Shown piece after piece: positions 29,426 through 37,861 of a stretch of DNA of 64,000 bases. The notes beneath the pieces are model-generated. The model had not been told where the DNA came from and did no database searches. It saw nothing but the letters and a program-made list of their open reading frames with translations. Made by a program: the position numbers and the translations under genes. The DNA is taken from contig NZ_BCTM01000022.1 of the NCBI RefSeq assembly GCF_001571285.1, forward strand, positions 1 through 64,000, read 5' to 3'. The stretch comes from Kluyvera cryocrescens NBRC 102467 (GTDB taxonomy: Bacteria; Pseudomonadota; Gammaproteobacteria; Enterobacterales; Enterobacteriaceae). The stretch's first letter is position 1. Each line of letters opens with the position of its first letter.

Positions 29426-29492
29426 GTGCCAAACTGCAATGTTTTAGACGAATTCCTTCAACCCTACTCGCAACAACCCTGCGGTTACGCTG

Positions 29493-30359
29493 TTAAAACA
29501 AGTCGTTAAGCATCACACCGACGCCAACGCGCGTCTGATTAAAGTTATAGTCGATAAGCGACTCGCCGTAACCGCTGTAAACCTGGGTATAAACGCGCAC
29601 GTGTTTGGTTAGCGGATAGCTCACGCCCAGCTCAGCGCCGCCGTAGCCGGTATTCCAGTTGTACTGCCCCTGCGCGCTCAATACTGCATCACCCAGTTGG
29701 TAGCCAATTTTCAACCGGTAATAGCCCATATATTTAGTGATATCCGGGTTGTCATCGGTTTCGCCCACCACATACCAGGGCTTCACTTCCACCAGCCAAT
29801 TGCCATTTTGCGCCATCAGGCGGGCATACAAACGGTTCCAGCTACGCGAGGTGGGATCGGAGCGACCGTTGGAATCATGGTTATAGCCCATTTCGATGTC
29901 GCGCAGCGTCCAACCGGCAAACTGGTAATCGGTGGCAAAACCAAGGAACAGCTGCGGTTCATAGTTGGTTTCGCGGAACGGCGCCGACTCACCGCTGTTG
30001 GAGAGCTGCCACCAGGAACGCTGCGTATAAGAGGCCGCCAGCACCGAGTTATCGCCAAGGATCCCGCGCCACAGCGGGAATGCCAGGCTCAACTGGAATT
30101 TCACTTCATCCTTGCGCGCATTCTCCGCCCAATCGTAGGAGCGGATCGCCTCTTTATTGAGGTCGCTGGTCCAGGTGTATAGCAGATAGTTGCTCTCATA
30201 AGGATAGAGCGTGAACGGATTATCATGCTCTTGCAGCAGGTTGGCGATAATACTGCCGCGCACCGCGGGCACATCGTGAACTTCTTTAATCGTTGCTTCC
30301 TGCGCAAACGCAGAGACAGGCAGCAGTAGCGCCAGTAATCCACTCCGTGAGAACCGCAT
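29493..30359 (-). CDS. pldA: Outer membrane phospholipase A PldA
   Basis: PldA (OMPLA) is an outer-membrane beta-barrel phospholipase, active as a calcium-dependent dimer, that removes misplaced phospholipids from the outer leaflet. The 288-residue precursor has a signal peptide ending near LLLPVSAFA (cleavage before QEATIK). The active-site block GYNHDSNGRSDP contains the catalytic histidine and serine, and the closing strand ends VGVGVMLNDLF with a C-terminal phenylalanine. It is one residue shorter than the E. coli precursor. It is divergent from yigI and has its own terminator. Confidence 0.96.
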   Translation of the reverse strand: MRFSRSGLLALLLPVSAFAQEATIKEVHDVPAVRGSIIANLLQEHDNPFTLYPYESNYLLYTWTSDLNKEAIRSYDWAENARKDEVKFQLSLAFPLWRGILGDNSVLAASYTQRSWWQLSNSGESAPFRETNYEPQLFLGFATDYQFAGWTLRDIEMGYNHDSNGRSDPTSRSWNRLYARLMAQNGNWLVEVKPWYVVGETDDNPDITKYMGYYRLKIGYQLGDAVLSAQGQYNWNTGYGGAELGVSYPLTKHVRVYTQVYSGYGESLIDYNFNQTRVGVGVMLNDLF

Positions 30360-30518
30360 CAGTCACTTTCCCCTGAGATATATAAAAATAATGAATAGCA
30401 AAATGACACGCATTTTACCTGTTTGCACTGTTCTTGCTCATCAAACCTTTCTGAAAGTAGTAATCAACACGCAATCGTCATAAAATCAACATTTCATTAA
30501 CATAAAAGCAAGGTGATT

Positions 30519-30986
30519 ATGTCTGCACAACTCACCGCCGAAGCGGCTCTTAAGCTGGTTGGCGAAATTTTTGTCTACCATATGCCGTTTAACCGGGCGC
30601 TGAATCTGGAGCTGGAGGTCTACGAAAAGGCTTTTGCACAGCTAAGTTTTAACAACCAGCCGATGATGGTCGGCAACTGGGCGCAAAGCATTTTGCACGG
30701 CGGAGTGATTGCCTCGGCGCTGGATGTCGCCGCTGGGCTGGTTTGCGTAGGCAGTACGCTGGCGCGTCATGACACCATCAATGAAGACGAGCTGCGCCAA
30801 CGGTTATCGCGGATGGGCACCATTGATTTGCGCGTCGATTATCTGCGCCCTGGCCGCGGCACGCGTTTTACCGCCACCAGTTCGCTGCTGCGCGCCGGCA
30901 ATAAAGTTGCCGTTGCCCGCGTTGAGCTACACAACGAAGAACAGACGCATATCGCCAGCGCCACGGCGACTTATATGGTGGGTTAA
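30519..30986 (+). CDS. yigI: Hotdog-fold acyl-CoA thioesterase YigI
   Basis: The 155-residue protein belongs to the PaaI-like hotdog thioesterase family. The active-site region is [22 protein letters not shown] (residues about 50-72), followed by [11 protein letters not shown] (near 105) and a C-terminal strand ending [11 protein letters not shown]. coli YigI has been reported as a medium- to long-chain acyl-CoA thioesterase, and the similarity here is full-length. A GTG two codons earlier is in frame, but the ATG at 30519 has AAGG at good distance. rarD follows 50 bases later. Confidence 0.9.
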   Translation: MSAQLTAEAALKLVGEIFVYHMPFNRALNLELEVYEKAFAQLSFNNQPMMVGNWAQSILHGGVIASALDVAAGLVCVGSTLARHDTINEDELRQRLSRMGTIDLRVDYLRPGRGTRFTATSSLLRAGNKVAVARVELHNEEQTHIASATATYMVG

Positions 30987-31036
30987 CCGCCATAATCGCG
31001 TAAAATTGCGTTACTTTTTCGAAATGGATATTTCTC

Positions 31037-31930
31037 ATGGATCCCAAACAGACGCGTCAGGGCGTACTTCTGGCCCTCGCCGCCTATTTTATCTGGGGCA
31101 TCGCTCCAGCCTACTTCAAGCTGATTTACTACGTTCCCGCCGATGAAATCCTGACCCACCGCGTCATCTGGTCGTTTTTCTTTATGGTCGCACTGGTGAG
31201 CATCAGCCGCCAGTGGTCAAAGGTCAGAACGCTGCTCAAGACGCCAAAGAAGGTATTCTTGCTGGCGCTTTCGGCGGTCCTGATTGGCGGTAACTGGCTG
31301 CTATTTATCTGGTCGGTCAATAATCACCATATGCTGGAAGCCAGCCTGGGTTACTTTGTAAACCCGCTGGTGAATATTGTGCTGGGGATGATTTTCCTCG
31401 GCGAGCGCTTCCGCCGCATGCAGTGGCTGGCGGTATTTTTGGCAATTTGCGGGGTACTGGTGCAGCTATGGACCTTCGGGTCACTGCCGATTATCGCCCT
31501 GGGTCTGGCCTTCAGTTTTGCCTTCTACGGCCTGGTGCGTAAGAAAATTGCCGTCGATGCGCAGACCGGTATGCTGTTTGAAACCCTCTGGCTGCTGCCG
31601 GTGGCGGCAATTTATCTGTTCGGCATCGCCGATAGCGCCACCAGCCATATGGGGCAAAACGCTTGGTCGCTGAACCTGCTACTGATTGCCGCAGGCATCG
31701 TCACCACCATTCCTTTGCTGTGCTTCACCGGCGCCGCAACGCGTCTGCGCCTGTCGACGCTGGGCTTCTTCCAGTATATCGGGCCTACGCTGATGTTCCT
31801 GCTGGCGGTGACGTTCTACGGTGAAGTGCCGGGGGCGGACAAGATGGTCACCTTCGCGTTTATCTGGGTCGCGCTGGCGATTTTCGTGATGGATGCGATT
31901 TATACCCAGCGACGGAGCCGTCGCGGGTAG
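31037..31930 (+). CDS. rarD: EamA-family permease RarD
   Basis: RarD is a ten-span inner-membrane protein of the drug/metabolite transporter superfamily. E. coli RarD has been called a chloramphenicol-sensitive protein, but its true substrate is unknown. The 297-residue product shows the two EamA halves, with YFIWGIAPAYFKLIYYVPADEIL at the N terminus and FLLAVTFYGEVPGADKM near 250, and ends in a short basic tail. It is convergent with corA, with a REP-like palindrome between them. In E. coli yigF and yigG lie between these genes; they are absent here. Confidence 0.92.
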   Translation: MDPKQTRQGVLLALAAYFIWGIAPAYFKLIYYVPADEILTHRVIWSFFFMVALVSISRQWSKVRTLLKTPKKVFLLALSAVLIGGNWLLFIWSVNNHHMLEASLGYFVNPLVNIVLGMIFLGERFRRMQWLAVFLAICGVLVQLWTFGSLPIIALGLAFSFAFYGLVRKKIAVDAQTGMLFETLWLLPVAAIYLFGIADSATSHMGQNAWSLNLLLIAAGIVTTIPLLCFTGAATRLRLSTLGFFQYIGPTLMFLLAVTFYGEVPGADKMVTFAFIWVALAIFVMDAIYTQRRSRRG

Positions 31931-31936
31931 AAAGAC

Positions 31937-31998
31937 GCCGGAGGGCGCCGCGCTTATCCGACCTACGCGTAGGTCGAATAAGCGTTGCGCTATCCGGC
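31937..31998. repeat. REP/BIME-like 62-base palindrome between rarD and corA
   Basis: The element runs from GCCGGA (31937) to TCCGGC (31998). Inner paired blocks are CGCTTAT/ATAAGCG and the perfect centre CGACCTACGCGTAGGTCG. It has the enterobacterial REP signature at both ends and lies between two converging genes, where such elements protect or terminate transcripts. Confidence 0.75.
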
Positions 31999-32005
31999 AC
32001 AGATC

Positions 32006-32956
32006 TTACAGCCAGTTCTTGCGCTTAAAGTAGAGGTACGGCGCAAGCCCCGCCAGAATCATAAAGATGATTGCGCCCGGGTAGCCAAAGCTCCAGCGCA
32101 GCTCCGGCATAAACTCAAAGTTCATCCCATAGCTGGACGCCACCAGCGTCGGCGGCAGGAATACCACCGAAACCACCGAGAAGATCTTGATGATGCGGTT
32201 CTGTTCGATGTTGATAAAGCCCATCGCCGCCTGCATCAGGAAGTTCACCTTCTGGAACAATGATTCGTTGTGCGGCAGCAGAGATTCGATATCTCGCAGA
32301 ATCTCACGCGCCTGTTCCAGCTGGCTCGCCGGTAAGCGCGCCTTGCGCACCAGAAAGTTCAGCGCACGCTGGGTATCCATCAGACACAGGCGAACCTTCC
32401 AGCCGATATCTTCCAGCTCTGCCAGCGTGGAGAGCGCTTCATCATATTCATCGCCCTGACGCCCTTCCATAATCACACGGCTGAGCTTTTCCAGGTCGCT
32501 GTAGATGTTTTCAATTTCATCCGCCAGCTGTTCAATTTTGGTTTCGAACAGATCGAGCAGCAGTTCGTAGGCGTTGCCATCAACCATCAATTGGCTGCGC
32601 GCACGCATACGATACAGACGGAAAGCAGGCAATTCACGCTCGCGCAGGGTAAACAGGCGCCCTTCGCGGATAGTAAATGCCACGGTTGAGTTGCCGGCAT
32701 GATCGTCCGCATCTTCATAGAAGAAGAAGGAGTGAATATGCAGGCCGTCTTCGTCTTCAAAAAAACGTGCGGATGCTTCGATGTCTTCCAGTTCAGGGCG
32801 CGTGGCCAGGTTCTGGCCCAAATCCTTTTGCACACGGTTTCGTTCATCGTCATCCGGCTCGACTAAATCAACCCAGACCGAACTGGCCAGGTGATCAATC
32901 TCGTCCGCCTCAAGACGCGTTAAACGATTATTTTCCAGTTGAAATGCGCTCAGCAT
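32006..32956 (-). CDS. corA: Magnesium/cobalt transport protein CorA
   Basis: CorA is the constitutive pentameric Mg2+ channel of the inner membrane, which also passes Co2+ and Ni2+. From the ATG at 32956 the protein has 316 residues, the E. coli length, starting [13 protein letters not shown] long cytoplasmic funnel domain rich in acidic residues is followed by two C-terminal helices (about 255-312). The pore signature [12 protein letters not shown] lies between them, with the basic tail YFKRKNWL. An ATG five codons upstream is less likely. The leader of about 350 bases holds a hairpin and small ORFs. Confidence 0.96.
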   Translation of the reverse strand: MLSAFQLENNRLTRLEADEIDHLASSVWVDLVEPDDDERNRVQKDLGQNLATRPELEDIEASARFFEDEDGLHIHSFFFYEDADDHAGNSTVAFTIREGRLFTLRERELPAFRLYRMRARSQLMVDGNAYELLLDLFETKIEQLADEIENIYSDLEKLSRVIMEGRQGDEYDEALSTLAELEDIGWKVRLCLMDTQRALNFLVRKARLPASQLEQAREILRDIESLLPHNESLFQKVNFLMQAAMGFINIEQNRIIKIFSVVSVVFLPPTLVASSYGMNFEFMPELRWSFGYPGAIIFMILAGLAPYLYFKRKNWL

Positions 32957-33020
32957 GACCGGGACTCCCAATGCAAAAAATTATCGGACAGCCGGTGGGC
33001 ACACAGAAACTACAGGGGTT

Positions 33021-33095
33021 TCAGACCATTAAACAGCCTGACTCAATGCGACGGGATAAATACGGGTCGCTGACAACCGCTAAGGCTATCAGCAT
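33021..33095 (-). CDS. Putative corA leader peptide, 24 codons
   Basis: The ATG at 33095 is preceded by CTAAGG at ribosome-site distance, and the frame runs 24 codons to a TGA at 33023-33021. It encodes MLIALAVVSDPYLSRRIESG and four further residues. The start codon lies in the loop of the hairpin at 33081-33110 and the ribosome site in its stem, so folding would hide the initiation site. This suits a corL-like regulatory ORF. It is short and coding evidence is limited to the start signal. Confidence 0.4.
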   Translation of the reverse strand: MLIALAVVSDPYLSRRIESGCLMV

Positions 33096-33147
33096 AAGAG
33101 GATAGCCTTAGGAGTTGTTCCTGGATGACAGGAAGGTGAGCCAGCAT
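33043..33147 (-). CDS. Alternative putative corA leader ORF, 34 codons
   Basis: An ATG at 33147 opens a 34-codon frame (MLAHLPVIQEQLLRLSSYAD and onward) ending TGA at 33045-33043. It overlaps the 24-codon ORF in another frame and spans the whole hairpin, so ribosomes translating it would melt the stem. No good ribosome site precedes it, which makes it the weaker candidate. Confidence 0.25.
   Translation of the reverse strand: MLAHLPVIQEQLLRLSSYADSLSGCQRPVFIPSH
33081..33110 (-). promoter_or_regulatory. Perfect hairpin in the corA leader
   Basis: TAAGGCTATC (33081-33090) is the exact reverse complement of GATAGCCTTA (33101-33110), with a ten-base loop. No T-run follows on either strand, so it is a regulatory or stabilising stem rather than an intrinsic terminator. 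Confidence 0.65.
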
Positions 33148-33311
33148 CTACTGGGTGTGTCCAAGGCTTTGTCCTCTTAGCGTAATCGTGCGCGCATGTT
33201 ACGCCAGCAAAAAAACGGCGTCAACACGCAACGAAACGCTAACCGGCATTAATTACCTTCTGTTCAGTAAGGCTAGCAGAACGTGACAAAATAATGATAT
33301 TTTTCTGAAAG

Positions 33312-35474
33312 TTATACAGTTTCCAATCTGGCATAGGCTGCCACCAGCCATTTAATCCCCTGCCCCTGGAACGCGACCTGCAGGCGGCTATGCTCGCCGC
33401 TGCCTTCCAGATTGACAATGGTACCTTCGCCAAACTTGGCGTGGCGAACGCGTTGGCCAAGCTTATAGCCGGTGTCGTTCTCCGCCATCGGCGTCCCCAT
33501 CCGCTGATGGTTAACCGGGCGACTTACCGTCGCACGCAGACGCACTTCTTCTACGCACTGCTCAGGCAGTTCGCCGATAAAGCGCGATGGGCGATGGTAA
33601 ACCTCTTTGCCGTACAGACGACGCGTTTCCGCATAGGTTAGCGTCAGCTTCTGCATGGCGCGGGTCACGCCAACGTAGGCAAGACGACGCTCTTCTTCCA
33701 AACGTCCACCTTCATCCAGCGACATCTGGCTTGGGAACATCCCCTCTTCCATCCCGACGATAAACACCTGCGGGAACTCCAGACCTTTGGCCGAGTGAAG
33801 GGTCATCAGCTGTACCGCATCCTGCCAGGTATCGGCCTGTCCTTCGCCCGCTTCCAGCGCCGCGTGGGAGAGGAATGCCTGCAGCGGCAGTAAATCCTCT
33901 TCTTCTTCGTTGTAGCTGAACTGGCGCGTTGCCGTTACCAGTTCGTCTAAGTTCTCAATACGCGTCTGGCCTTTCTCACCTTTTTCCTGCTCGTACATCA
34001 TGCGCAGGCCGGAATCTTTCACCACCCGGTCAGTCTGCACGTGCAGCGGCATATCGGCCGTTTCCTGCGCCAGAGCGTCAATCAGCTCCATAAAACGCTG
34101 TAATGCGCTGGCAGCGCGCCCGGCGAGCGCTTTCTCTTGCAGCAGCTCCCGGCAGGCCTGCCACAGCGTGAGCTGACGGTCGCGCGATGTCTGGCGGACG
34201 ACGTCCAGCGTGCGATCGCCAATCCCACGCGTTGGTGTATTCACCACGCGCTCAAAGGCCGCGTCGTCGTTGCGGTTGGAGATAAGACGCAGGTAAGAGA
34301 GCGCATCTTTAATTTCCTGACGCTCGAAGAAGCGCATACCGCCGTAAATACGGTACGGCATACTGACCTGCAACAGCGCCTCTTCCAGCACGCGCGACTG
34401 GGCGTTGCTGCGATAGAGAATCGCGCATTGTTCCAGCGCACCGCCGTTGTCCTGCCAGGTTTTGATACGGTTAACCACGAAGCGAGCTTCGTCGAGTTCG
34501 TTAAAAGCGCAATAGAGCGAGATCGGTTCGCCGTCGACGCCATCGGTCCACAGTTTTTTGCCCAGACGCCCGTTGTTGTTTTCAATCAAGGCGTTGGCTG
34601 CACTCAGGATATTGCTGGTCGAACGGTAGTTCTGCTCAAGGCGGATGGTTTCGGCACCAGGGAAATCGTTCAGGAAGCGCTGGATGTTTTCCACCTGCGC
34701 TCCGCGCCAGCCGTAGATCGACTGGTCATCATCCCCGACGATCATCACCTTGCCGGTATCCCCCGCCAACAGACGGATCCACGCGTATTGGATGTTGTTG
34801 GTATCCTGGAATTCGTCCACCAGAATATTGGTGAAGCGTTCACGATAGTGCTGAAGAATATGCGGTTTGTTGAGCCACAGCTCGTGGGCGCGCAGCAGCA
34901 GCTCGGCGAAATCCACCAGCCCGGCGCGGTCGCAAGCCTCCAGGTAGGCCTGATAGACCTTCTGCCAGGTCTGCTCAACCGGGTTGCCATAGCTCTGCAA
35001 ATGATGCGGACGCAGCCCTTCGTCTTTCTGGCTGTTGATAAACCACATGGCTTGACGCGGCGGCCACTGCTTCTCATCAAGGTTCATCGCCTTGATCAGA
35101 CGCTTCAGTAAACGCAGTTGGTCTTCGCTATCGAGGATCTGAAAATCCTGCGGCAGATTGGCATCCAAATGGTGCGCGCGCAGCAGCCGGTGCGCCAGCC
35201 CGTGGAACGTACCAACCCACATGCCGCCCTGAGACGTGCCCATCAGCTGCGCGATACGGTGGCGCATTTCTGCCGCCGCTTTGTTGGTGAAGGTCACCGC
35301 CATAATTGAGTACGGCGAGCAGTTTTCCACACTTTGCAGCCAGGCGATACGGTGTACCAGCACGCGCGTCTTACCACTGCCTGCCCCGGCGAGCACCAGC
35401 ATATTGGTACGCTTTGCCGCGACGGCTTCGCGCTGTTTATCGTTGAGGCTGTCGAGCAGGTAAGAAACGTCCAT
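33312..35474 (-). CDS. uvrD: DNA helicase II UvrD
   Basis: UvrD is the 3'-5' superfamily 1 helicase of nucleotide excision and mismatch repair. It also removes RecA filaments and backtracks RNA polymerase. From the ATG at 35474 it has 720 residues, the E. coli length. Motifs are Walker A LAGAGSGKTRVLVHR (near 30), motif Ia AVTFTNKAAAEMRHR, motif II NILVDEFQDTNNIQY (near 220), VGDDDQSIYGWRGA and motif V LMTLHSAKGLEFPQV (near 565). The C-terminal Tudor-like domain is VRHAKFGEGTIVNLEGSG. A LexA box and promoter lie directly upstream. Confidence 0.97.
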   Translation of the reverse strand: MDVSYLLDSLNDKQREAVAAKRTNMLVLAGAGSGKTRVLVHRIAWLQSVENCSPYSIMAVTFTNKAAAEMRHRIAQLMGTSQGGMWVGTFHGLAHRLLRAHHLDANLPQDFQILDSEDQLRLLKRLIKAMNLDEKQWPPRQAMWFINSQKDEGLRPHHLQSYGNPVEQTWQKVYQAYLEACDRAGLVDFAELLLRAHELWLNKPHILQHYRERFTNILVDEFQDTNNIQYAWIRLLAGDTGKVMIVGDDDQSIYGWRGAQVENIQRFLNDFPGAETIRLEQNYRSTSNILSAANALIENNNGRLGKKLWTDGVDGEPISLYCAFNELDEARFVVNRIKTWQDNGGALEQCAILYRSNAQSRVLEEALLQVSMPYRIYGGMRFFERQEIKDALSYLRLISNRNDDAAFERVVNTPTRGIGDRTLDVVRQTSRDRQLTLWQACRELLQEKALAGRAASALQRFMELIDALAQETADMPLHVQTDRVVKDSGLRMMYEQEKGEKGQTRIENLDELVTATRQFSYNEEEEDLLPLQAFLSHAALEAGEGQADTWQDAVQLMTLHSAKGLEFPQVFIVGMEEGMFPSQMSLDEGGRLEEERRLAYVGVTRAMQKLTLTYAETRRLYGKEVYHRPSRFIGELPEQCVEEVRLRATVSRPVNHQRMGTPMAENDTGYKLGQRVRHAKFGEGTIVNLEGSGEHSRLQVAFQGQGIKWLVAAYARLETV

Positions 35475-35498
35475 TGGCACCGCCGGAAAGAATGAGAA

Positions 35499-35515
35499 CC
35501 CAGTGATACACTGGG
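35499..35515 (-). promoter_or_regulatory. Hairpin in the uvrD leader, possible attenuator
   Basis: CCCAGTG (35499-35505) pairs perfectly with CACTGGG (35509-35515) with a three-base loop. On the minus strand the T-rich TTCTCATTCTTTCC follows. It overlaps the LexA box by five bases. Attenuation of uvrD has been described in E. coli, so this stem is a candidate. Confidence 0.45.
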
Positions 35516-35526
35516 AATTTATACAG
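35511..35526 (-). promoter_or_regulatory. LexA box of uvrD
   Basis: On the minus strand CTGTATAAATTCCCAG has the invariant CTG-N10-CAG of SOS boxes and resembles the E. coli uvrD box. It lies just downstream of the -10 element, so LexA would block transcription initiation. Confidence 0.85.
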
Positions 35527-35537
35527 AGTTATTGACG

Positions 35538-35565
35538 ATTATATCAGCGAGGTCAGAGATGCCAA
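35538..35565 (-). promoter_or_regulatory. uvrD sigma-70 promoter
   Basis: On the minus strand TTGGCA (35565-35560) is followed after 16 bases by a perfect TATAAT (35543-35538). The -35 lies inside the end of yigB and the -10 overlaps its stop codon. The predicted start is near 35531, just ahead of the LexA box. Confidence 0.75.
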
Positions 35566-36255
35566 CCGCGAAATCTCAACATGGGGCAACAAACGGCTGT
35601 CGGTGGTCTGCATCAGGTCGGCATTTTCCGGCTTGATCCAGCAGGCCTGCATGCCGCAGCGAATCGCACCGGCGACGTCTGTCGTCAGGTCATCGCCCAC
35701 GTGCAGGATCTGGCCGAGCGGGACGTTGAGCTTTTCCGCCGCCAGATGATACATATCAGCATACGGTTTCGAACGCCCATCCGGGCCCGCGCGCAGCACA
35801 AACTCGAAATAGCCGCTTAGCCCAAACAGCTCCGGCTGGGCGTTACCGTTGGTGATCGCCACCAGCGGCCATTTCTGTGCCAGCTTGGTTAGGGTATCGT
35901 GGGTTTCCTGTGGCACATCAATTCGGCTGCGCCACTGGGCAAAATTGGCCATCGCCGCATCCGCGCCCGCCGTCGCCTCTTGCGCCGTCAGCCCCGCTTT
36001 ACGCAGGCCGTGCTCCAGCGCCCGCCAGCGCCATTCGGTGACGTCGTGGTAGATTTCCGGTTCATTTTGCAACAATTCATCACGCCAGCGTTGCAGCATT
36101 TGTGCATCAAAGTTTGCCAGCGCCGGATGGTAGCCGCGCACAAAATTCAGCGACTCCTGCATCGTCCGGTCAATCACCGGGCGGTTATCATAAAGGGTAT
36201 CGTCAAGGTCAAACGTCAACGCGGCAATGGTGCCCAGCGGTCGATAAAAACGCAT
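35539..36255 (-). CDS. yigB: HAD-family phosphatase YigB (FMN phosphatase)
   Basis: YigB is a haloacid-dehalogenase phosphatase active on FMN, supplying riboflavin, and on some other phosphates in E. coli. The 238-residue protein has motif [15 protein letters not shown] (near residue 15), motif [11 protein letters not shown] (near 135), the lysine in [13 protein letters not shown] (near 165) and motif [17 protein letters not shown] (near 190). Length equals E. coli YigB. It overlaps the xerC stop by one base (TAATG) and closes the dapF-yigA-xerC-yigB run. Confidence 0.93.
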   Translation of the reverse strand: MRFYRPLGTIAALTFDLDDTLYDNRPVIDRTMQESLNFVRGYHPALANFDAQMLQRWRDELLQNEPEIYHDVTEWRWRALEHGLRKAGLTAQEATAGADAAMANFAQWRSRIDVPQETHDTLTKLAQKWPLVAITNGNAQPELFGLSGYFEFVLRAGPDGRSKPYADMYHLAAEKLNVPLGQILHVGDDLTTDVAGAIRCGMQACWIKPENADLMQTTDSRLLPHVEISRLASLTSLI

Positions 36256-37157
36256 TATTTCTCCCGTTTGGCGCGTGGATGCGCCGCATCGTACACCGTA
36301 GCAAGGTGTTGAAAATCAAGATGGGTATAGATTTGGGTGGTCGATAGATTGGCGTGGCCCAGCAGTTCCTGTACGCCGCGCAAATCGCCGCTCGACTCCA
36401 GCATATGGGTGGCAAAAGAGTGGCGCAGCTTGTGCGGATTGACGTGACTGTTCAGCCCCTGCTTGATGCCCCATTCGGCAAAGCGCTTTTGGACGTTGCG
36501 CGCTGAAATACGCTTGCCCAGTTTGGACAAAAACAGCGCGTCATCATCGCCGCCGAACAGACCGCGCAGATCGAGCCAATGTTCAATCCACAACACGGCG
36601 TTGCGGCCAATCGGCAGACGGCGCTCTTTGCTCCCTTTGCCGAGCACCCACACTTCACCGGTATCGAGATCCAGATGTTTGATATCCAGCCCAACCAGTT
36701 CAGACAAACGCAGGCCGGCCCCGTACATCACTTCCAGCATCGCGCGATCGCGTACCGCCAGCGGATCGTTGAGATCGATATCCAGCAGCCGGTTCACATC
36801 ATCAACGTCGATATTCTTTGGCAGATGGCGCGGGGCTTTCGGCGCCGCAACGCCTTTCGCCGGGTTTGCCGGTAGTTCGCCCTGACTCACCATCCAGTCA
36901 AAGAAACTGCGCAGCGCGGAAAGTCGTAGCGCCAGGCTTGCCGCCCCTAGCCCCTTACGGCGGCTGCGGGTGGAAAAACTGCGCACCATCGCAGCATCAC
37001 ATTGTTGCCAATTCTGCAGACCCATCGCACAGGCCATTTCAATAACGGCATCAAGCTGACGCTGATAATTCAATAAGGTAATCGGGCTAAGCTGCCGCTC
37101 CACGCCGAGATATCGTAAGAAACGCGTCACGGCGGGCGTCAGCGAGGTATCGGTCAT
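36255..37157 (-). CDS. xerC: Tyrosine recombinase XerC
   Basis: XerC acts with XerD at dif, aided by FtsK, to resolve chromosome dimers. The 300-residue protein has the N-terminal core-binding domain ([21 protein letters not shown]) and the catalytic domain. The active residues can be located: arginine in GLRLSELVG (about 150), lysine in [10 protein letters not shown] (about 174), [11 protein letters not shown] (histidine and arginine, about 242 and 245), [12 protein letters not shown] (histidine about 268) and the tyrosine nucleophile in the same block (about 277). It is two residues longer than E. coli XerC and overlaps yigA by four bases. Confidence 0.96.
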   Translation of the reverse strand: MTDTSLTPAVTRFLRYLGVERQLSPITLLNYQRQLDAVIEMACAMGLQNWQQCDAAMVRSFSTRSRRKGLGAASLALRLSALRSFFDWMVSQGELPANPAKGVAAPKAPRHLPKNIDVDDVNRLLDIDLNDPLAVRDRAMLEVMYGAGLRLSELVGLDIKHLDLDTGEVWVLGKGSKERRLPIGRNAVLWIEHWLDLRGLFGGDDDALFLSKLGKRISARNVQKRFAEWGIKQGLNSHVNPHKLRHSFATHMLESSGDLRGVQELLGHANLSTTQIYTHLDFQHLATVYDAAHPRAKREK

Positions 37158-37861
37158 ACGCGTTCAATCCATCGTTCCAGCAGGCCTGGTAGCATCAGGG
37201 CAATTTCCTGTAGCAGCTGCGTTCCCTGCCCGGCTTGATAGTGGTGCGGATCGCGACTGCTGAACAAAATGACCCCCAGATCGCCCTCGCTGCCCATCAT
37301 CGATACCGCCACCGAACCCACCGCTTTCGCTTCAGGTAGCAGCAGCAGGAGTTCAGGGCCATTCAGCGTGCCAAGGTAGTGGTTTTCCTGACCCAGGCGC
37401 TGTATCCGCAGCGGTTCAAAAGCCTGCCGAGAGAGGACGAGATGGGTATATTTTGAAGGCGCACCGAGTCGCCAGCGATCGGAAAACAGACGCAGCGATG
37501 CGCCCGCGAGCCCCAGTTCACGAGCCCAGCGGTGGAAACGCAGCAGCAGATCGTCAAGACTTTCAGCACAGGCCAGCCGATTTTGCAGATGCAGCAGACG
37601 GTAAAACAGCCCTTCGTTAGCCGCCGCCTGATCCACCAGCTGATCCATGTTCTCTTCCAGCATCGCGATGTAGTTGCGCGAACGCGCCATATGCCACTCA
37701 ACCAGTGACACCATGCCCCGCACCGGATGCGGGACACGCATTTGCTCAACAACGGCGGCATTACGAATAAAAAATTCAGGATGTTGCAACAGATAGTCCG
37801 CCACCGCGCGGTCATTTAGCGCAGTGGCTGCATCCTGTTGTTCTTCCCCGACTTGTTTCAT
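37154..37861 (-). CDS. yigA: DUF484 family protein YigA
   Basis: The 235-residue protein belongs to the DUF484 family, whose fold resembles GAF sensory domains. Its function is unknown. Visible features are [27 protein letters not shown] near the N terminus, a helical stretch [20 protein letters not shown] (near 70), and a GAF-like half with [27 protein letters not shown] (near 195). It is consistently found between dapF and xerC in gammaproteobacteria, and four-base overlaps on both sides here indicate tight coupling. Confidence 0.9.
   Translation of the reverse strand: MKQVGEEQQDAATALNDRAVADYLLQHPEFFIRNAAVVEQMRVPHPVRGMVSLVEWHMARSRNYIAMLEENMDQLVDQAAANEGLFYRLLHLQNRLACAESLDDLLLRFHRWARELGLAGASLRLFSDRWRLGAPSKYTHLVLSRQAFEPLRIQRLGQENHYLGTLNGPELLLLLPEAKAVGSVAVSMMGSEGDLGVILFSSRDPHHYQAGQGTQLLQEIALMLPGLLERWIERV

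Larger units (their letters stand above)
32957..33311 (-). promoter_or_regulatory. corA leader region between uvrD and corA
   Basis: This 355-base stretch contains no long gene. On the minus strand it holds a perfect 10-base-pair hairpin (33110-33081) and two overlapping small ORFs (33147-33043 and 33095-33021). In Salmonella, corA expression is controlled by a long leader with a short ORF (corL) whose translation decides Rho-dependent termination. The layout here is consistent with that, but I cannot match the corL sequence from memory. E. coli yigE, which sits near here, is absent. Confidence 0.55.
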
